A DNA stretch of 46,299 nt. Source: JBECKQ01 sp040235375. GTDB lineage: Bacteria > Planctomycetota > Phycisphaerae > UBA1845. Shown here in pieces: positions 32,905 through 40,979 of this stretch (its first letter is position 1; each line of letters starts with the position of its first letter). The stretch is from assembly GCA_040235375.1 (NCBI GenBank), contig JBECKQ010000437.1, forward strand, positions 1-46,299, given 5' to 3'. The position numbers and the translations under genes were made by a program. The notes beneath the pieces are model-generated. The model had not been told where the DNA came from, did no database searches, and was given only the letters and a program-made list of their open reading frames with translations.

Positions 32905-33558
32905 ATGCGTATAATGCCTAGGGAAATGACGCCAGAGGCCGACCGCGCAGATGGAGGGTCTCTCTCCGCGAGACGGGAAGAGGCCGACTTGATCAAAAGC
33001 GCCAAGCGGCGCGAGGGTGCGGCGCTGCGCGCATTGATCGAGGCACATCAGGAACGACTGTTCGCTTTTGTCTGGCGTGTTGTTCGCAATCACCACGATG
33101 CCGAGGAACTTTGCCAGGAGGCGTTCCTGAAAGCCTTCGCTTCTCTGGATGATTTTGACACGCGTTATCGCTTCAGCACCTGGCTTTTCACCATCGCTTA
33201 CCGACTGTCCCTGAATTTCCTGCGGCGGAAACGACCGACGGGCGGCGATGCGATGCTGGCGACGCTGCCGTCAGCGGACGACGTCGGTCAGGAGACGGCC
33301 CAAAGCGAGGAAGCGCGGCGGCTGAAATCGATTATCTGGACTGCGGTCGATGATCTGAGCGCGCCCCAGCGTGCGGCAATGCTCCTGTTCTACAAGCAGG
33401 AGATGAGTTGCCAGGAGATTTCCGAGGTGCTGGGGACGCCGGTGGCCACGGTCAAGAGCCACCTGCACCGCGCCCGGGCACGCCTGAAAGACGTGCTGGA
33501 AAGGGAATTGCCGGATACGGCGGGTCGCGACCGCATCCTGGCAAGCTGGGCGGGGTAA
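32905..33558 (+). CDS. ECF-type RNA polymerase sigma factor
   Basis: This 217-residue protein has sigma region 2 (about 50-115: HQERLFAFVWRVVRNHHDAEELCQEAFLKAF, FSTWLFTIAYRLSLNFLR) and region 4 (about 155-205: LSAPQRAAMLLFYKQEMSCQEISEVL, TVKSHLHRARARLK), the minimal ECF arrangement. The start is uncertain: ATGs at 32905, 32914 and 32926 share the frame, and a TATAAT at 32910-32915 overlaps the first. It is followed by its likely anti-sigma factor and a secreted PDZ protein. ECF genes of this layout often control their own operon. Confidence 0.93.
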   Translation: MRIMPREMTPEADRADGGSLSARREEADLIKSAKRREGAALRALIEAHQERLFAFVWRVVRNHHDAEELCQEAFLKAFASLDDFDTRYRFSTWLFTIAYRLSLNFLRRKRPTGGDAMLATLPSADDVGQETAQSEEARRLKSIIWTAVDDLSAPQRAAMLLFYKQEMSCQEISEVLGTPVATVKSHLHRARARLKDVLERELPDTAGRDRILASWAG

Positions 33559-33632
33559 AAGAGGCGGAAAGGAAGTCGCCGGGGCAGACAAGGTGCGTTG
33601 GCCTTGTCGCCCGGCCAGCATGTCGCAAGAAC

Positions 33633-34262
33633 ATGAATTGCGAACAGGCTCGAACACTTTTTGACGCCTACCTCGACGGTGAACTCTCCGGATCGCTGGC
33701 CGCCGAACTTGGGGCCCATAAGCTGCGCTGTGCTTCGTGCCGGCGTGAGCTCGCGCTGCTGGAAGTTGCGGGGCACGTTATCGCTTCCGACACGCAGACC
33801 CCTCTGCTGAGCGAGGAATTCACCGAGCGGTTGCTGGCGTACGCGACGCAGCGCCCGCGCCGCTGGTACCAGCACCGCCTCGTCCGATATGGCAGTCCGT
33901 TTCTTGCCGCGGCGGCATGTCTCGGATTCGTGATCGGGTATGCTGTATGGCCGACGACGCCCGAGCAGCGGGTGCTGCCGGCGGTGCAGGTGGTGGACAG
34001 CCCGGAGCAGTTGCTGAGAAACGTCGAGAGCGCGCTCAGTCACGATCCCGACAATCCGCGGCTGCAGAAAATGGCCGAAACGCTTCGCAGCCGGCTGCAG
34101 GATATCAAGGATGGCGCCACGGAGTTGGAAGACTCCCTGAAGTCCACGGCGGTGGACGTGCTGGGGTCCATCCGGCTGGAGGCTCCGCGTGAAGGTGACA
34201 GCGGCAAAAAACCCGCATCCTCTTCCGATGAACACCATGAGGCCGCGGTCGAAGACCTCTGA
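33633..34262 (+). CDS. Zinc-finger anti-sigma factor, single membrane span
   Basis: The 209-residue protein starts with a zf-HC2 domain: Cys3, then His29, Cys33 and Cys36 in HKLRCASCRRE, the HxxxCxxC zinc signature of anti-sigma factors. One hydrophobic span (about 89-107, FLAAAACLGFVIGYAVW) leads to an extracytoplasmic domain (about 110-209). The ECF sigma gene ends 74 bp upstream, so it very likely binds that sigma at the membrane. The following PDZ-protein gene overlaps its end by 74 bp. Confidence 0.87.
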   Translation: MNCEQARTLFDAYLDGELSGSLAAELGAHKLRCASCRRELALLEVAGHVIASDTQTPLLSEEFTERLLAYATQRPRRWYQHRLVRYGSPFLAAAACLGFVIGYAVWPTTPEQRVLPAVQVVDSPEQLLRNVESALSHDPDNPRLQKMAETLRSRLQDIKDGATELEDSLKSTAVDVLGSIRLEAPREGDSGKKPASSSDEHHEAAVEDL

Positions 34263-36264
34263 CAGGCATCGCTCTCTTCGCATCCCCGCCGCTATTCCCC
34301 GCTACGCATCCGTCTGTCTACTGTCGGCGATGACAGTTCTCGTGTGCGGGGACGCGCTGTCGGCGCAGGATCGGCCCGCGCGGCTTTTCGCCGATCTGCC
34401 GACGCTATCATTCTACACGCCCGCGGACGCCGGGGTGTTTCTCGAGATTGACCGGCTCCCGCAGATCGCCGGGGAGATCAGTGGCCAGACGAGCGCGCGC
34501 ACCGTCCGCCGCATTCTCGGAATGTCGGGCGAAAGCGGCTGGCAGGAGGCGATGGCGAAGTCGCTGGGCGTCGAATCATCGGAGGCGATCGGCGAGCTGT
34601 TCGGCGAGCGGCTGGCAATTGCCGCTCCAGCCTGGCACCGCCTGTCCGAAGGCGTGATCCTCTTCACGCAGTCGAACCCCCGAACGCTCCAGCTCATCAT
34701 GGGGCAGGGCCAGGTCGCCGACCTCAGAGATGTCGGGAACGTGACACTCGCCAAGCTGAGGACGGGCCTGTGGGCGGCGATTCGGGGGCAGACCGTGATC
34801 CTCGCCCAGGACGAAAGCAGCCGCTTCTTCAAGCAGTCGATCAAGCTGCTCAATGACCAGTCCAGCGCCGCGCTTTCGGCGGTGCCCGCTTTCCGTCAAC
34901 TGGTGGCGGCGCTGCCGACGCCGCGCGACGGGTGCCTGTACTGGTCGTCGCCGCGCGAACCGAGCGACAGCGGCGCGCCGCCGATCATGACCGACCTGTG
35001 GCCGCAGATGCCGCAGGGAGCGGTGAGCATGCACGTGCGCCGCAAGCGGCTCGAACTGTACATGCGCGGCATCAAGCGCTCCGGCGGCGACGCGCCGTAT
35101 CAGCCGCCCGTCGTCGTCGACCGATTGGTGACGTTGCCGCAGACGACGCTTGCGGCGTGGAGCACGTCCGTGGACGTGCGGGGGCTGTACGAAACGCTGA
35201 AGGGCGGCGCTCCCATGCCGCAGCTCGAACCGCTGTGGTCGGCATTGAGCGCGGTGCCGGACGCCGAGCGATTCGAGTCGGAGGTTGTTGCCAACCTCGG
35301 GCCGCGATGCGTGTTCGTGCTCGGATGCAACTTCGCGAACCGCCGGGCGTCGCCGCAGTTCGCGGTCCTGGTTGAAGCGGACAACGCGGAGGGCGTCGTC
35401 GGCGTGCTGAAGGAGTACGCCGAGCAACTGGTCGAAAAGCTCACTCAGGCCGGAGAGGACCAGTCCACCATCAAGCTGGTCACCTCCGAGCACCTCGGGG
35501 CGCAGATCGTTGAACTGCACCTCGGCGCCGCCCGGGTGGAGGTGGATGGCAACCCGATCGCGTCCCTCCTGGCAAACGGCATGACGCCGTGCGCCGCCGC
35601 CCTGGACGGCTGGGTGGTGCTCTCGACGTCGCCGTCGCAAATCCGCGACATGATCGAAGCGCGGCGGCGACTGACGCCGCGGCTGGCCGACCTGCCTTCG
35701 GTGGCAGAGGCGGGAACGCACATTCGACGAGCCGTCGGCGCGGGTGTGGTGCAGCCGGCGTTCCTGTGTTCGATGATCGATAACTGGAAATCGATCGCGG
35801 CGGCAGGCAACGGGACGGGGCAGGCGAGGCTTGGCATCCGCGTCCGGGCGACACAGACACCGGGAGAGGTGATCGTCGCCGACGTGGACTCCAACGGGCC
35901 GGCCAACGGGATTCTTCAGCCGGAAGATGCGATCATCGCGTGCAACGGCTCGTTGCTGTCCATGTCTGATGCGAATCACCACTTGCGGCAACTCGTCAAC
36001 TCGACGGGAGAAGGACGGCCGTTCGTCCTGCGGGCCCTGCGCGGGTCGGAGATGATCGAGGTTTCCGTCCGGCCTGCGCCCGCGACTCAACCCCCGGCGA
36101 CAAGTCAGCCGACAGGACCGTGGAGCCGATACGGCGCGCTGGCGGACGTAGCGAGAGAGCTGGCCGCGGCCGTGTATTCCGTCGCCCGTTCATCGGACGA
36201 AACGTACAAGGCGCACATCGTGCTCGAGTTCGCGCCGCCCCCCGAGGAAGTGCCGCCGGAGTAG
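34189..36264 (+). CDS. Secreted or membrane-anchored PDZ-domain protein of the sigma operon
   Basis: The 691-residue protein has an N-terminal leader (hydrophobic part about 40-58, ending ALSAQD), a long middle region of unknown fold (about 65-530) and one PDZ domain (about 548-632: RLGIRVRATQTPGE...GILQPEDAIIACNG). A short Pro/Thr linker and a C-terminal segment of about 45 residues follow. I kept the GTG at 34189 because GGAGG lies six bases upstream; ATGs at 34228 and 34237 would give a more ordinary signal peptide. No protease triad is visible. It may sense or respond to envelope stress with the adjacent sigma/anti-sigma pair. Confidence 0.75.
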   Translation: MKVTAAKNPHPLPMNTMRPRSKTSDRHRSLRIPAAIPRYASVCLLSAMTVLVCGDALSAQDRPARLFADLPTLSFYTPADAGVFLEIDRLPQIAGEISGQTSARTVRRILGMSGESGWQEAMAKSLGVESSEAIGELFGERLAIAAPAWHRLSEGVILFTQSNPRTLQLIMGQGQVADLRDVGNVTLAKLRTGLWAAIRGQTVILAQDESSRFFKQSIKLLNDQSSAALSAVPAFRQLVAALPTPRDGCLYWSSPREPSDSGAPPIMTDLWPQMPQGAVSMHVRRKRLELYMRGIKRSGGDAPYQPPVVVDRLVTLPQTTLAAWSTSVDVRGLYETLKGGAPMPQLEPLWSALSAVPDAERFESEVVANLGPRCVFVLGCNFANRRASPQFAVLVEADNAEGVVGVLKEYAEQLVEKLTQAGEDQSTIKLVTSEHLGAQIVELHLGAARVEVDGNPIASLLANGMTPCAAALDGWVVLSTSPSQIRDMIEARRRLTPRLADLPSVAEAGTHIRRAVGAGVVQPAFLCSMIDNWKSIAAAGNGTGQARLGIRVRATQTPGEVIVADVDSNGPANGILQPEDAIIACNGSLLSMSDANHHLRQLVNSTGEGRPFVLRALRGSEMIEVSVRPAPATQPPATSQPTGPWSRYGALADVARELAAAVYSVARSSDETYKAHIVLEFAPPPEEVPPE

Positions 36265-36269
36265 CGACG

Positions 36270-36824
36270 GTGGCTGTCACGAAACAAACCGACGACGTTT
36301 ACATCGCCGCAGGGGCGAATCTCGGTGACCGCCGCGCGAATCTCTCCCGCGGCGTCGATCTGCTGACCCGTGACGGAGCCGTCCACGTTGTCCGAGCGTC
36401 CGGCGTGTACGAAACCTCGCCGGTGGGAGGACCGCCCGAGCAACCGCCATATCTGAACGCGGTGCTGCGTGTTCGAACCGCGCTGAGTCCGCCGGCTTTG
36501 CTGAGCCTGTGCCTTGGGATCGAGAACCGGATGGGCCGGCGACGCAGCGTTCGCAATGCGCCGCGTCCGATTGACCTTGACATCGTTCTATTCGGCGAAG
36601 ACGTGATCGATGACCCGGCGCTGCGCGTGCCCCATCCGCGGATGCACCGGAGGCGATTCGTCCTTGCGCCGCTGACGGAAATCGCACCGGACGCGCGCCA
36701 TCCGGTGCTCGGCGTATCCGCGGCATCATTGCTCGCGGCCCTGCCCGCCGAGGATGCCATGTGCAGACGGTTGTCCGTGGAATCCTGGCCGCCCGGTACG
36801 GGCCCGGCTCAGTCCCCCGACTGA
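36270..36824 (+). CDS. folK: 2-amino-4-hydroxy-6-hydroxymethyldihydropteridine pyrophosphokinase
   Basis: FolK transfers pyrophosphate from ATP to the pterin in folate synthesis. The 184-residue protein has the N-terminal AAGANLGDRRANL, the catalytic ENRMGRRRSVRNAPRPIDLDIVLFG with the metal-binding DLD, and VPHPRMHRRRFVLAPLTEI. The start is a GTG at 36270 with GGAG about eight bases upstream, 6 bp after the PDZ-protein stop. Its last 16 bp overlap the end of the convergent TPR gene. No folP or folB is adjacent. Confidence 0.95.
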   Translation: MAVTKQTDDVYIAAGANLGDRRANLSRGVDLLTRDGAVHVVRASGVYETSPVGGPPEQPPYLNAVLRVRTALSPPALLSLCLGIENRMGRRRSVRNAPRPIDLDIVLFGEDVIDDPALRVPHPRMHRRRFVLAPLTEIAPDARHPVLGVSAASLLAALPAEDAMCRRLSVESWPPGTGPAQSPD

Positions 36825-37810
36825 TCGGCGCCCCGAGGCCGCGGCGATTCCTGGCCGGCCGATGGAGTCACTTCCCGGACGGCATCGTAGAACCTGCGGA
36901 TGATCGGATCTTCTGGGGCAAGGTTCATCGCCTTGCGCAGCGCTTTGATTGAACCGGCGCTGTCGCCCGAGAAGAAGCGGTAGTAGCCGAGCAGCAGCCA
37001 GAGGTCGGCGTTGTCCCCGGCTTTCTTGACGGCTGCAGTGAGACGCCGCAAGTGCGCGTCGAAGTCCACCTGCGCGCCGTACTCATCACGGATGTCCATC
37101 GGCAGGTACGCGATGCGCGGCTGAAGATCGAGTGCCCGGTGAATCATGCTGGCCGCCTTGTCGTAGTTGCCGATCGCAACGAGCGCGTAAGCGGCGTACA
37201 TCCGACTGGCGGGATCACCCTGGTTCTGGCGCGCGGCCTGCAAGAAGACGCGAACGGCCTTGTCATAGTCGCCGTCGCGGAACCACTCGAGGCCGGTCTG
37301 CATGGAATCGGAGTAGAGCGCTCTCCCTTTCTCGTAATACTCCCGCCACTGCTGGAATCGGCGTTCGTCGTACCGCCCCTGAATGTATGCCTGCCCGGCA
37401 TACGGATCGAACGGCAGACCGCCGTAGCCATAGCCGTATCCATATCCGTACGGGCCGGGGTAGTAGCCGGACCATCCCCCATAGAACGGCGGGTTATAGC
37501 CGTAGTTGCGCCGCAGATCGCGGCGGGCGAAGTGTTGTGGGTGCACGTTGCGGGTGAACCATCGCCAGTTGCGCTGATAGAAATCAAGCGGCGGCTCGTC
37601 GTAGTAGCCGCTGTCCGGAGCGTAGCTTCGCCGCGGCGCCCGCATGCGGCGGTCCCGATCCCCGGACCGATCGCGTTGTCGCACGGGAGGATCGGCCGAG
37701 GAATCCGCAATGGCGGCGTTGCCGGCCGCCATCGACGTTGGCGCCAGGAGCAGGACCAGTCCCATTGCCAGAAACGCGATCAGTCCGCCGGTCAATGACG
37801 TGAGCTTCAT
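36809..37810 (-). CDS. Secreted TPR-repeat protein with Gly/Tyr/Pro-rich segment
   Basis: The 333-residue protein has a signal peptide (about 1-29, ending TSMAAG) and an Arg/Asp-rich stretch (RQRDRSGDRDRRMRAPRR). A low-complexity Gly-Tyr-Pro segment (about 115-150, GPYGYGYGYGYGG) comes next, followed by TPR-like helices (about 185-320: GLEWFRDGDYDKAVRVFLQA, AYALVAIGNYDKAASMIHRA, LLLGYYRFFSGDSAGSIKAL). GGAGG is seven bases before the ATG. Periplasmic TPR proteins of this kind are frequent in Planctomycetota. The function is unknown. Confidence 0.82.
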   Translation of the reverse strand: MKLTSLTGGLIAFLAMGLVLLLAPTSMAAGNAAIADSSADPPVRQRDRSGDRDRRMRAPRRSYAPDSGYYDEPPLDFYQRNWRWFTRNVHPQHFARRDLRRNYGYNPPFYGGWSGYYPGPYGYGYGYGYGGLPFDPYAGQAYIQGRYDERRFQQWREYYEKGRALYSDSMQTGLEWFRDGDYDKAVRVFLQAARQNQGDPASRMYAAYALVAIGNYDKAASMIHRALDLQPRIAYLPMDIRDEYGAQVDFDAHLRRLTAAVKKAGDNADLWLLLGYYRFFSGDSAGSIKALRKAMNLAPEDPIIRRFYDAVREVTPSAGQESPRPRGADQSGD

Positions 37811-38286
37811 GTCGAGCCTCCCAGTTGGCACGCTCGATGCCGATCGTGCCGGTCGTCGTTTCTCCAGCGCTCGCGCTGGATTATACACCTCGCGCGCGAT
37901 TTGGTGACGGCCTGCTCGCGTTTTCAAACCCGCCGGCACCCCGGCGCAACCGACTGCCGGGGCGGCATTTGCGCTGGGCGGCCCCGGAGGCGGGCCGTGG
38001 CTTGCCCATGCCGCGCGACGGCATTGCCCGGCCGGCGATCAAGTTCGGTGACATCTCACGCGCCTTCGGCAACTTCGGTGTCACGTTCATGTCACTTCAT
38101 TTCGCCGCGCTTGGCCTCGGCTCGCGATGCCGCCGACAGCTATCAGGGAATTAACAACGGCGCTAACTAAAGAATACAGTTGCATTCACAAATGGTGCGA
38201 TTCATATTTCCGTCCGGGCCGATGGCGTCGTCGCGGGGCCGGGCCAGCGCGGCGACGATCAGACACACAGCACAAAGGACAATGAC
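37811..38286. other. Intergenic region upstream of the activase-associated 599-aa gene
   Basis: This 476 bp gap between divergent genes holds no credible ORF. The inner 38150-38210 part is clearly more AT-rich than its surroundings. A 7-bp inverted repeat, GTGACAT at 38048-38054 and ATGTCAC at 38089-38095, could be an operator. Confidence 0.4.
38180..38208 (+). promoter_or_regulatory. Weak candidate promoter for the activase-associated genes
   Basis: TTGCAT and CATATT are separated by 17 bases in the only AT-rich stretch upstream of the gene at 38287. Both hexamers match the sigma-70 consensus only partly. Confidence 0.2.
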
Positions 38287-40086
38287 ATGCAAGGCACGGT
38301 GACCGTTCGAGACGGGGGAAAGTCTACTGCCAATGATGTGGCACTGCCGCTGTGGAGCGATCGGCTGGCCGCGGAGCGGCAACGCCTGATGGAAGAGGCG
38401 GGCCTCAGCGTCGGCCGGCCGAAACACTTCCGGCGGCCGGCTGAGCGGCGCTTCACGAAACCGGAGCGCGGACAGGCCACCATCCTCTTCGGCGGCCTGA
38501 CGATGCGCCACGAGCATCTCATCGTGTCGGCGCTCGAAGGGCTCGGATACAAGGTGGCGCTGGTACCGACGCCGGTGAAGGCGGACTTCCAGGCGGGCAA
38601 GGAATATGGCAACAACGGACAGTGCAACCCGACGTATTTCACCGTCGGCGCGCTCGTGAATTACCTCAAGCGGCTTCGCGACGAGGAGAGCATTCCGACG
38701 GATCGAATCCTGGATGACTACGTGTTCATCACTGCCGGTGCCTGCGGGCCGTGCCGCTTCGGCATGTACGAATCGGAGTACCGGCTGGCCCTGCGCAACA
38801 GCGGGTTCGACGGCTTCCGCGTTCTGCTGTTCCAGCAGGAAGGTGGCCTGGACCAGTCGGACGTAGAGGCCGGCATCGAGTTCAATCTGAATTTCTTCTT
38901 GTCGCTGCTGAACGCGATGTTCATGGGCGATTTGCTGAACGAAGTGGCCTATCACATCCGCCCGTACGAAGTCGAAGCGGGCAAGACGAACGAAGTCTTC
39001 GCCCGGTGCATGGAGATCTGCACGCAGAAGCTGCGCAGCCGGAACTATGACGAAATCCAGGGCGGCGCGCTGGCGAAGATGCTGTCGAAGGTCACGCCGG
39101 TCAGCGGGCCGGACGAAGCGGGAGTGTTCCTCGATCAGCTTCGTGGCCGGTACTACCTGGCGAGGTTCGAAGAATGCGCCCGGATCATCGACGACCAGAT
39201 CGAGGTCGACTACACGCGGGCCAAGCCGATTGTGAAGATCACCGGCGAATTCTGGGCCCAGACCACCGAGGGCGACGGCAACTTCAACATGTTCCCGTTC
39301 CTCGAGCGCGAAGGCGCGGAGGTTCTGGTCGAGCCCATCGCCACCTGGATCGCCTACATGCTCAACCAGGCAAAGAACGAGGCCCGCGACAGGCGAGGGC
39401 TCGACGAGAAGAGCGAGAAGCCCTCGCGGTGGGAGCTTCGCCGGCGGCTCGATCTGGAGAAGGCCTATCACAAGAAAATGGCCGCCTTCACCCTCGCCGA
39501 CAAGATCCTGTTCCGCGAGTATGAGCGCTACCGCCAGGCGATCGGCGGCACGGCGCACGAATTGGTCAATCAGCAGGAGCTCGTCCGCCTCGGACATCCG
39601 TACTACAACGCGAAGTCGGGCGGGGGCGAGGGCCATCTCGAGGTGGCCAAGAACATCTATTACTGCAACAAGGACCTCGCACACATGGTGCTGAGCCTCA
39701 AGCCCTTCGGCTGCATGCCTTCGACGCAGTCGGACGGCGCCCAGGCGGCGGTGATTTCCCATTACACGGACATGATCTTCCTGCCCATCGAGACGTCCGG
39801 CGAGGGCGACATCAACGCCCACAGCCGGACGCAGATGGCGCTCGGCGAGGCGAAGTTCAAGTGCAAGGCGGAGTTCAACGAGGCGGTGGAGGCGACGGGC
39901 TACACGCTCGAAGCGATTCGCGAGTTTGTGCACGCACCGGAGAACCGCGACCTGCGCCGCCCGTTGCAGAAGGTGCCGCACACCGAGGGTGTCATCGGCC
40001 GTGCGGCGAACTTCGTGCTTCACGTGGGAAAGCTGATGAAGGCGGCGGGCGTCGGGAGTGAGACCACGGCGGTTTCGGCGGCGTAG
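38287..40086 (+). CDS. 2-hydroxyacyl-CoA dehydratase/activase-related protein (COG3581-like)
   Basis: This 599-residue protein resembles the companion half of the giant activase-like proteins of anaerobes, related to the D-component of 2-hydroxyacyl-CoA dehydratases. Cys-containing signatures that may hold an iron-sulfur cluster are GNNGQCNPTYFTVGAL, ITAGACGPCRFGMYESEYR and KPFGCMPSTQSDG. AAAGGA is about seven bases before the ATG. The partner ATPase (about 1280 aa) begins 0.9 kb downstream on the same strand, with two antisense genes between. In related systems the ATPase drives one electron at very low potential onto such a protein. The substrate here is unknown. Confidence 0.82.
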   Translation: MQGTVTVRDGGKSTANDVALPLWSDRLAAERQRLMEEAGLSVGRPKHFRRPAERRFTKPERGQATILFGGLTMRHEHLIVSALEGLGYKVALVPTPVKADFQAGKEYGNNGQCNPTYFTVGALVNYLKRLRDEESIPTDRILDDYVFITAGACGPCRFGMYESEYRLALRNSGFDGFRVLLFQQEGGLDQSDVEAGIEFNLNFFLSLLNAMFMGDLLNEVAYHIRPYEVEAGKTNEVFARCMEICTQKLRSRNYDEIQGGALAKMLSKVTPVSGPDEAGVFLDQLRGRYYLARFEECARIIDDQIEVDYTRAKPIVKITGEFWAQTTEGDGNFNMFPFLEREGAEVLVEPIATWIAYMLNQAKNEARDRRGLDEKSEKPSRWELRRRLDLEKAYHKKMAAFTLADKILFREYERYRQAIGGTAHELVNQQELVRLGHPYYNAKSGGGEGHLEVAKNIYYCNKDLAHMVLSLKPFGCMPSTQSDGAQAAVISHYTDMIFLPIETSGEGDINAHSRTQMALGEAKFKCKAEFNEAVEATGYTLEAIREFVHAPENRDLRRPLQKVPHTEGVIGRAANFVLHVGKLMKAAGVGSETTAVSAA

Positions 40087-40100
40087 TCAGTGAACGCAGA

Positions 40101-40682
40101 TCACTTGCGACGCTTCAAGATCTGTTCCAGGCGCTCGAGGATTTCGGGCATCTCCAGCCCTTCCGCGAAGCGCTTGGTCCACCTGCGCACGCGGCGAAGG
40201 TCGACGTCCGGGTTGGCGTCCAGCAGGTTCTGCATGTCCTGCATGTCGACGCCGCGTCCGGCCAGGGCTTTCATCACGATCAAGTCCTCGGGGGTCGCGA
40301 GCGGCACGTTGACGCCTTCGAAGTTCGCCTGGATGGCGCGATCGATCAGCTCGTCTTCGAAAGGCAGCGCGCCGAGGGAGATGTCCGCCGTGATGCCCGA
40401 AGAACCGTGCTTCAACAGGAGCACGCGACTCTTGTGGGCGAATTCCAGTGGATCGGGTATGCGCGGCTCGAAGCCGTACCTGGCGCCGCTGTCGAGAAGG
40501 GGCTTCCAATCCTCGGGCTGGACGAAGACGACCGCGTCCACGTCGCGGGTCGTGCGAGGGCGGCCGAGAAGCGCGCACGCAACGCCGCCGATGATCGCGT
40601 ATCGCACACGACCGTCGCCGAGCCATCGGACGAGGTCCCGGACGATCGGTACGAGCGTGTCGATTGAAGGCTCAGGTTCCAA
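40101..40682 (-). CDS. Predicted nucleotidyltransferase (AbiEii/MenT-like fold)
   Basis: The 193-residue protein has the nucleotidyltransferase signature YAIIGGVACALLGRPRTTRD followed by VDAVV: a GG pair and then D-x-D metal ligands. LATPEDLIVMKALAGRGVDMQDMQNLL follows, typical of AbiEii-like and DUF6036-like enzymes in two-gene modules. Its start overlaps the upstream 77-residue gene by 11 bp. The pair lies antisense between two plus-strand activase genes. Toxin, tRNA-modifying or other NTP-transferring activity is possible; none is shown. Confidence 0.75.
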   Translation of the reverse strand: MEPEPSIDTLVPIVRDLVRWLGDGRVRYAIIGGVACALLGRPRTTRDVDAVVFVQPEDWKPLLDSGARYGFEPRIPDPLEFAHKSRVLLLKHGSSGITADISLGALPFEDELIDRAIQANFEGVNVPLATPEDLIVMKALAGRGVDMQDMQNLLDANPDVDLRRVRRWTKRFAEGLEMPEILERLEQILKRRK

Positions 40683-40905
40683 GAGCGATTCGCTTCAGAC
40701 GAATCCAGCGGTTGCGGACCTCTTCGATCTCTGCTTCCGTCGATGGCTGCCAGCCCAATTGATGCGCCGTGTTCATCAGGACTGCGAGCGCACGGGATTT
40801 CTCGGACATGGGCGTGCGGCGCAACTCCTCAAGTTCGAAGTCGTTGACCATCTTCCATCGCGCCTTCCAGGCGCGGAGCTCTTCTTTGGATCCGGCAGGA
40901 TTCAT
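40672..40905 (-). CDS. Small partner protein of the nucleotidyltransferase
   Basis: This 77-residue helical, charged protein (KEELRAWKARWKMVNDFELE ... EEVRNRWIRLKRIAL) has no recognised domain. I chose the ATG at 40905; an upstream in-frame ATG at 40959 would add an Ala/Gly-rich stretch without support. The 11-bp overlap with the nucleotidyltransferase start implies translational coupling, the order expected for an antitoxin-like or adaptor gene followed by its enzyme. Its role is inferred only from context. Confidence 0.6.
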   Translation of the reverse strand: MNPAGSKEELRAWKARWKMVNDFELEELRRTPMSEKSRALAVLMNTAHQLGWQPSTEAEIEEVRNRWIRLKRIALGT

Positions 40906-40979
40906 ACACCAGATTATACCAGCCGCAGGGCCGCCGAGCCAAGCCGGCGCGCTGCGCATGCACCACGATGGGGATTACC

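Noticed and set aside
38167..40023. A 618-codon minus-strand frame opposite the 599-residue gene
   Set aside because: It has the same compositional shadow effect, with no recognisable motif and no ribosome site.
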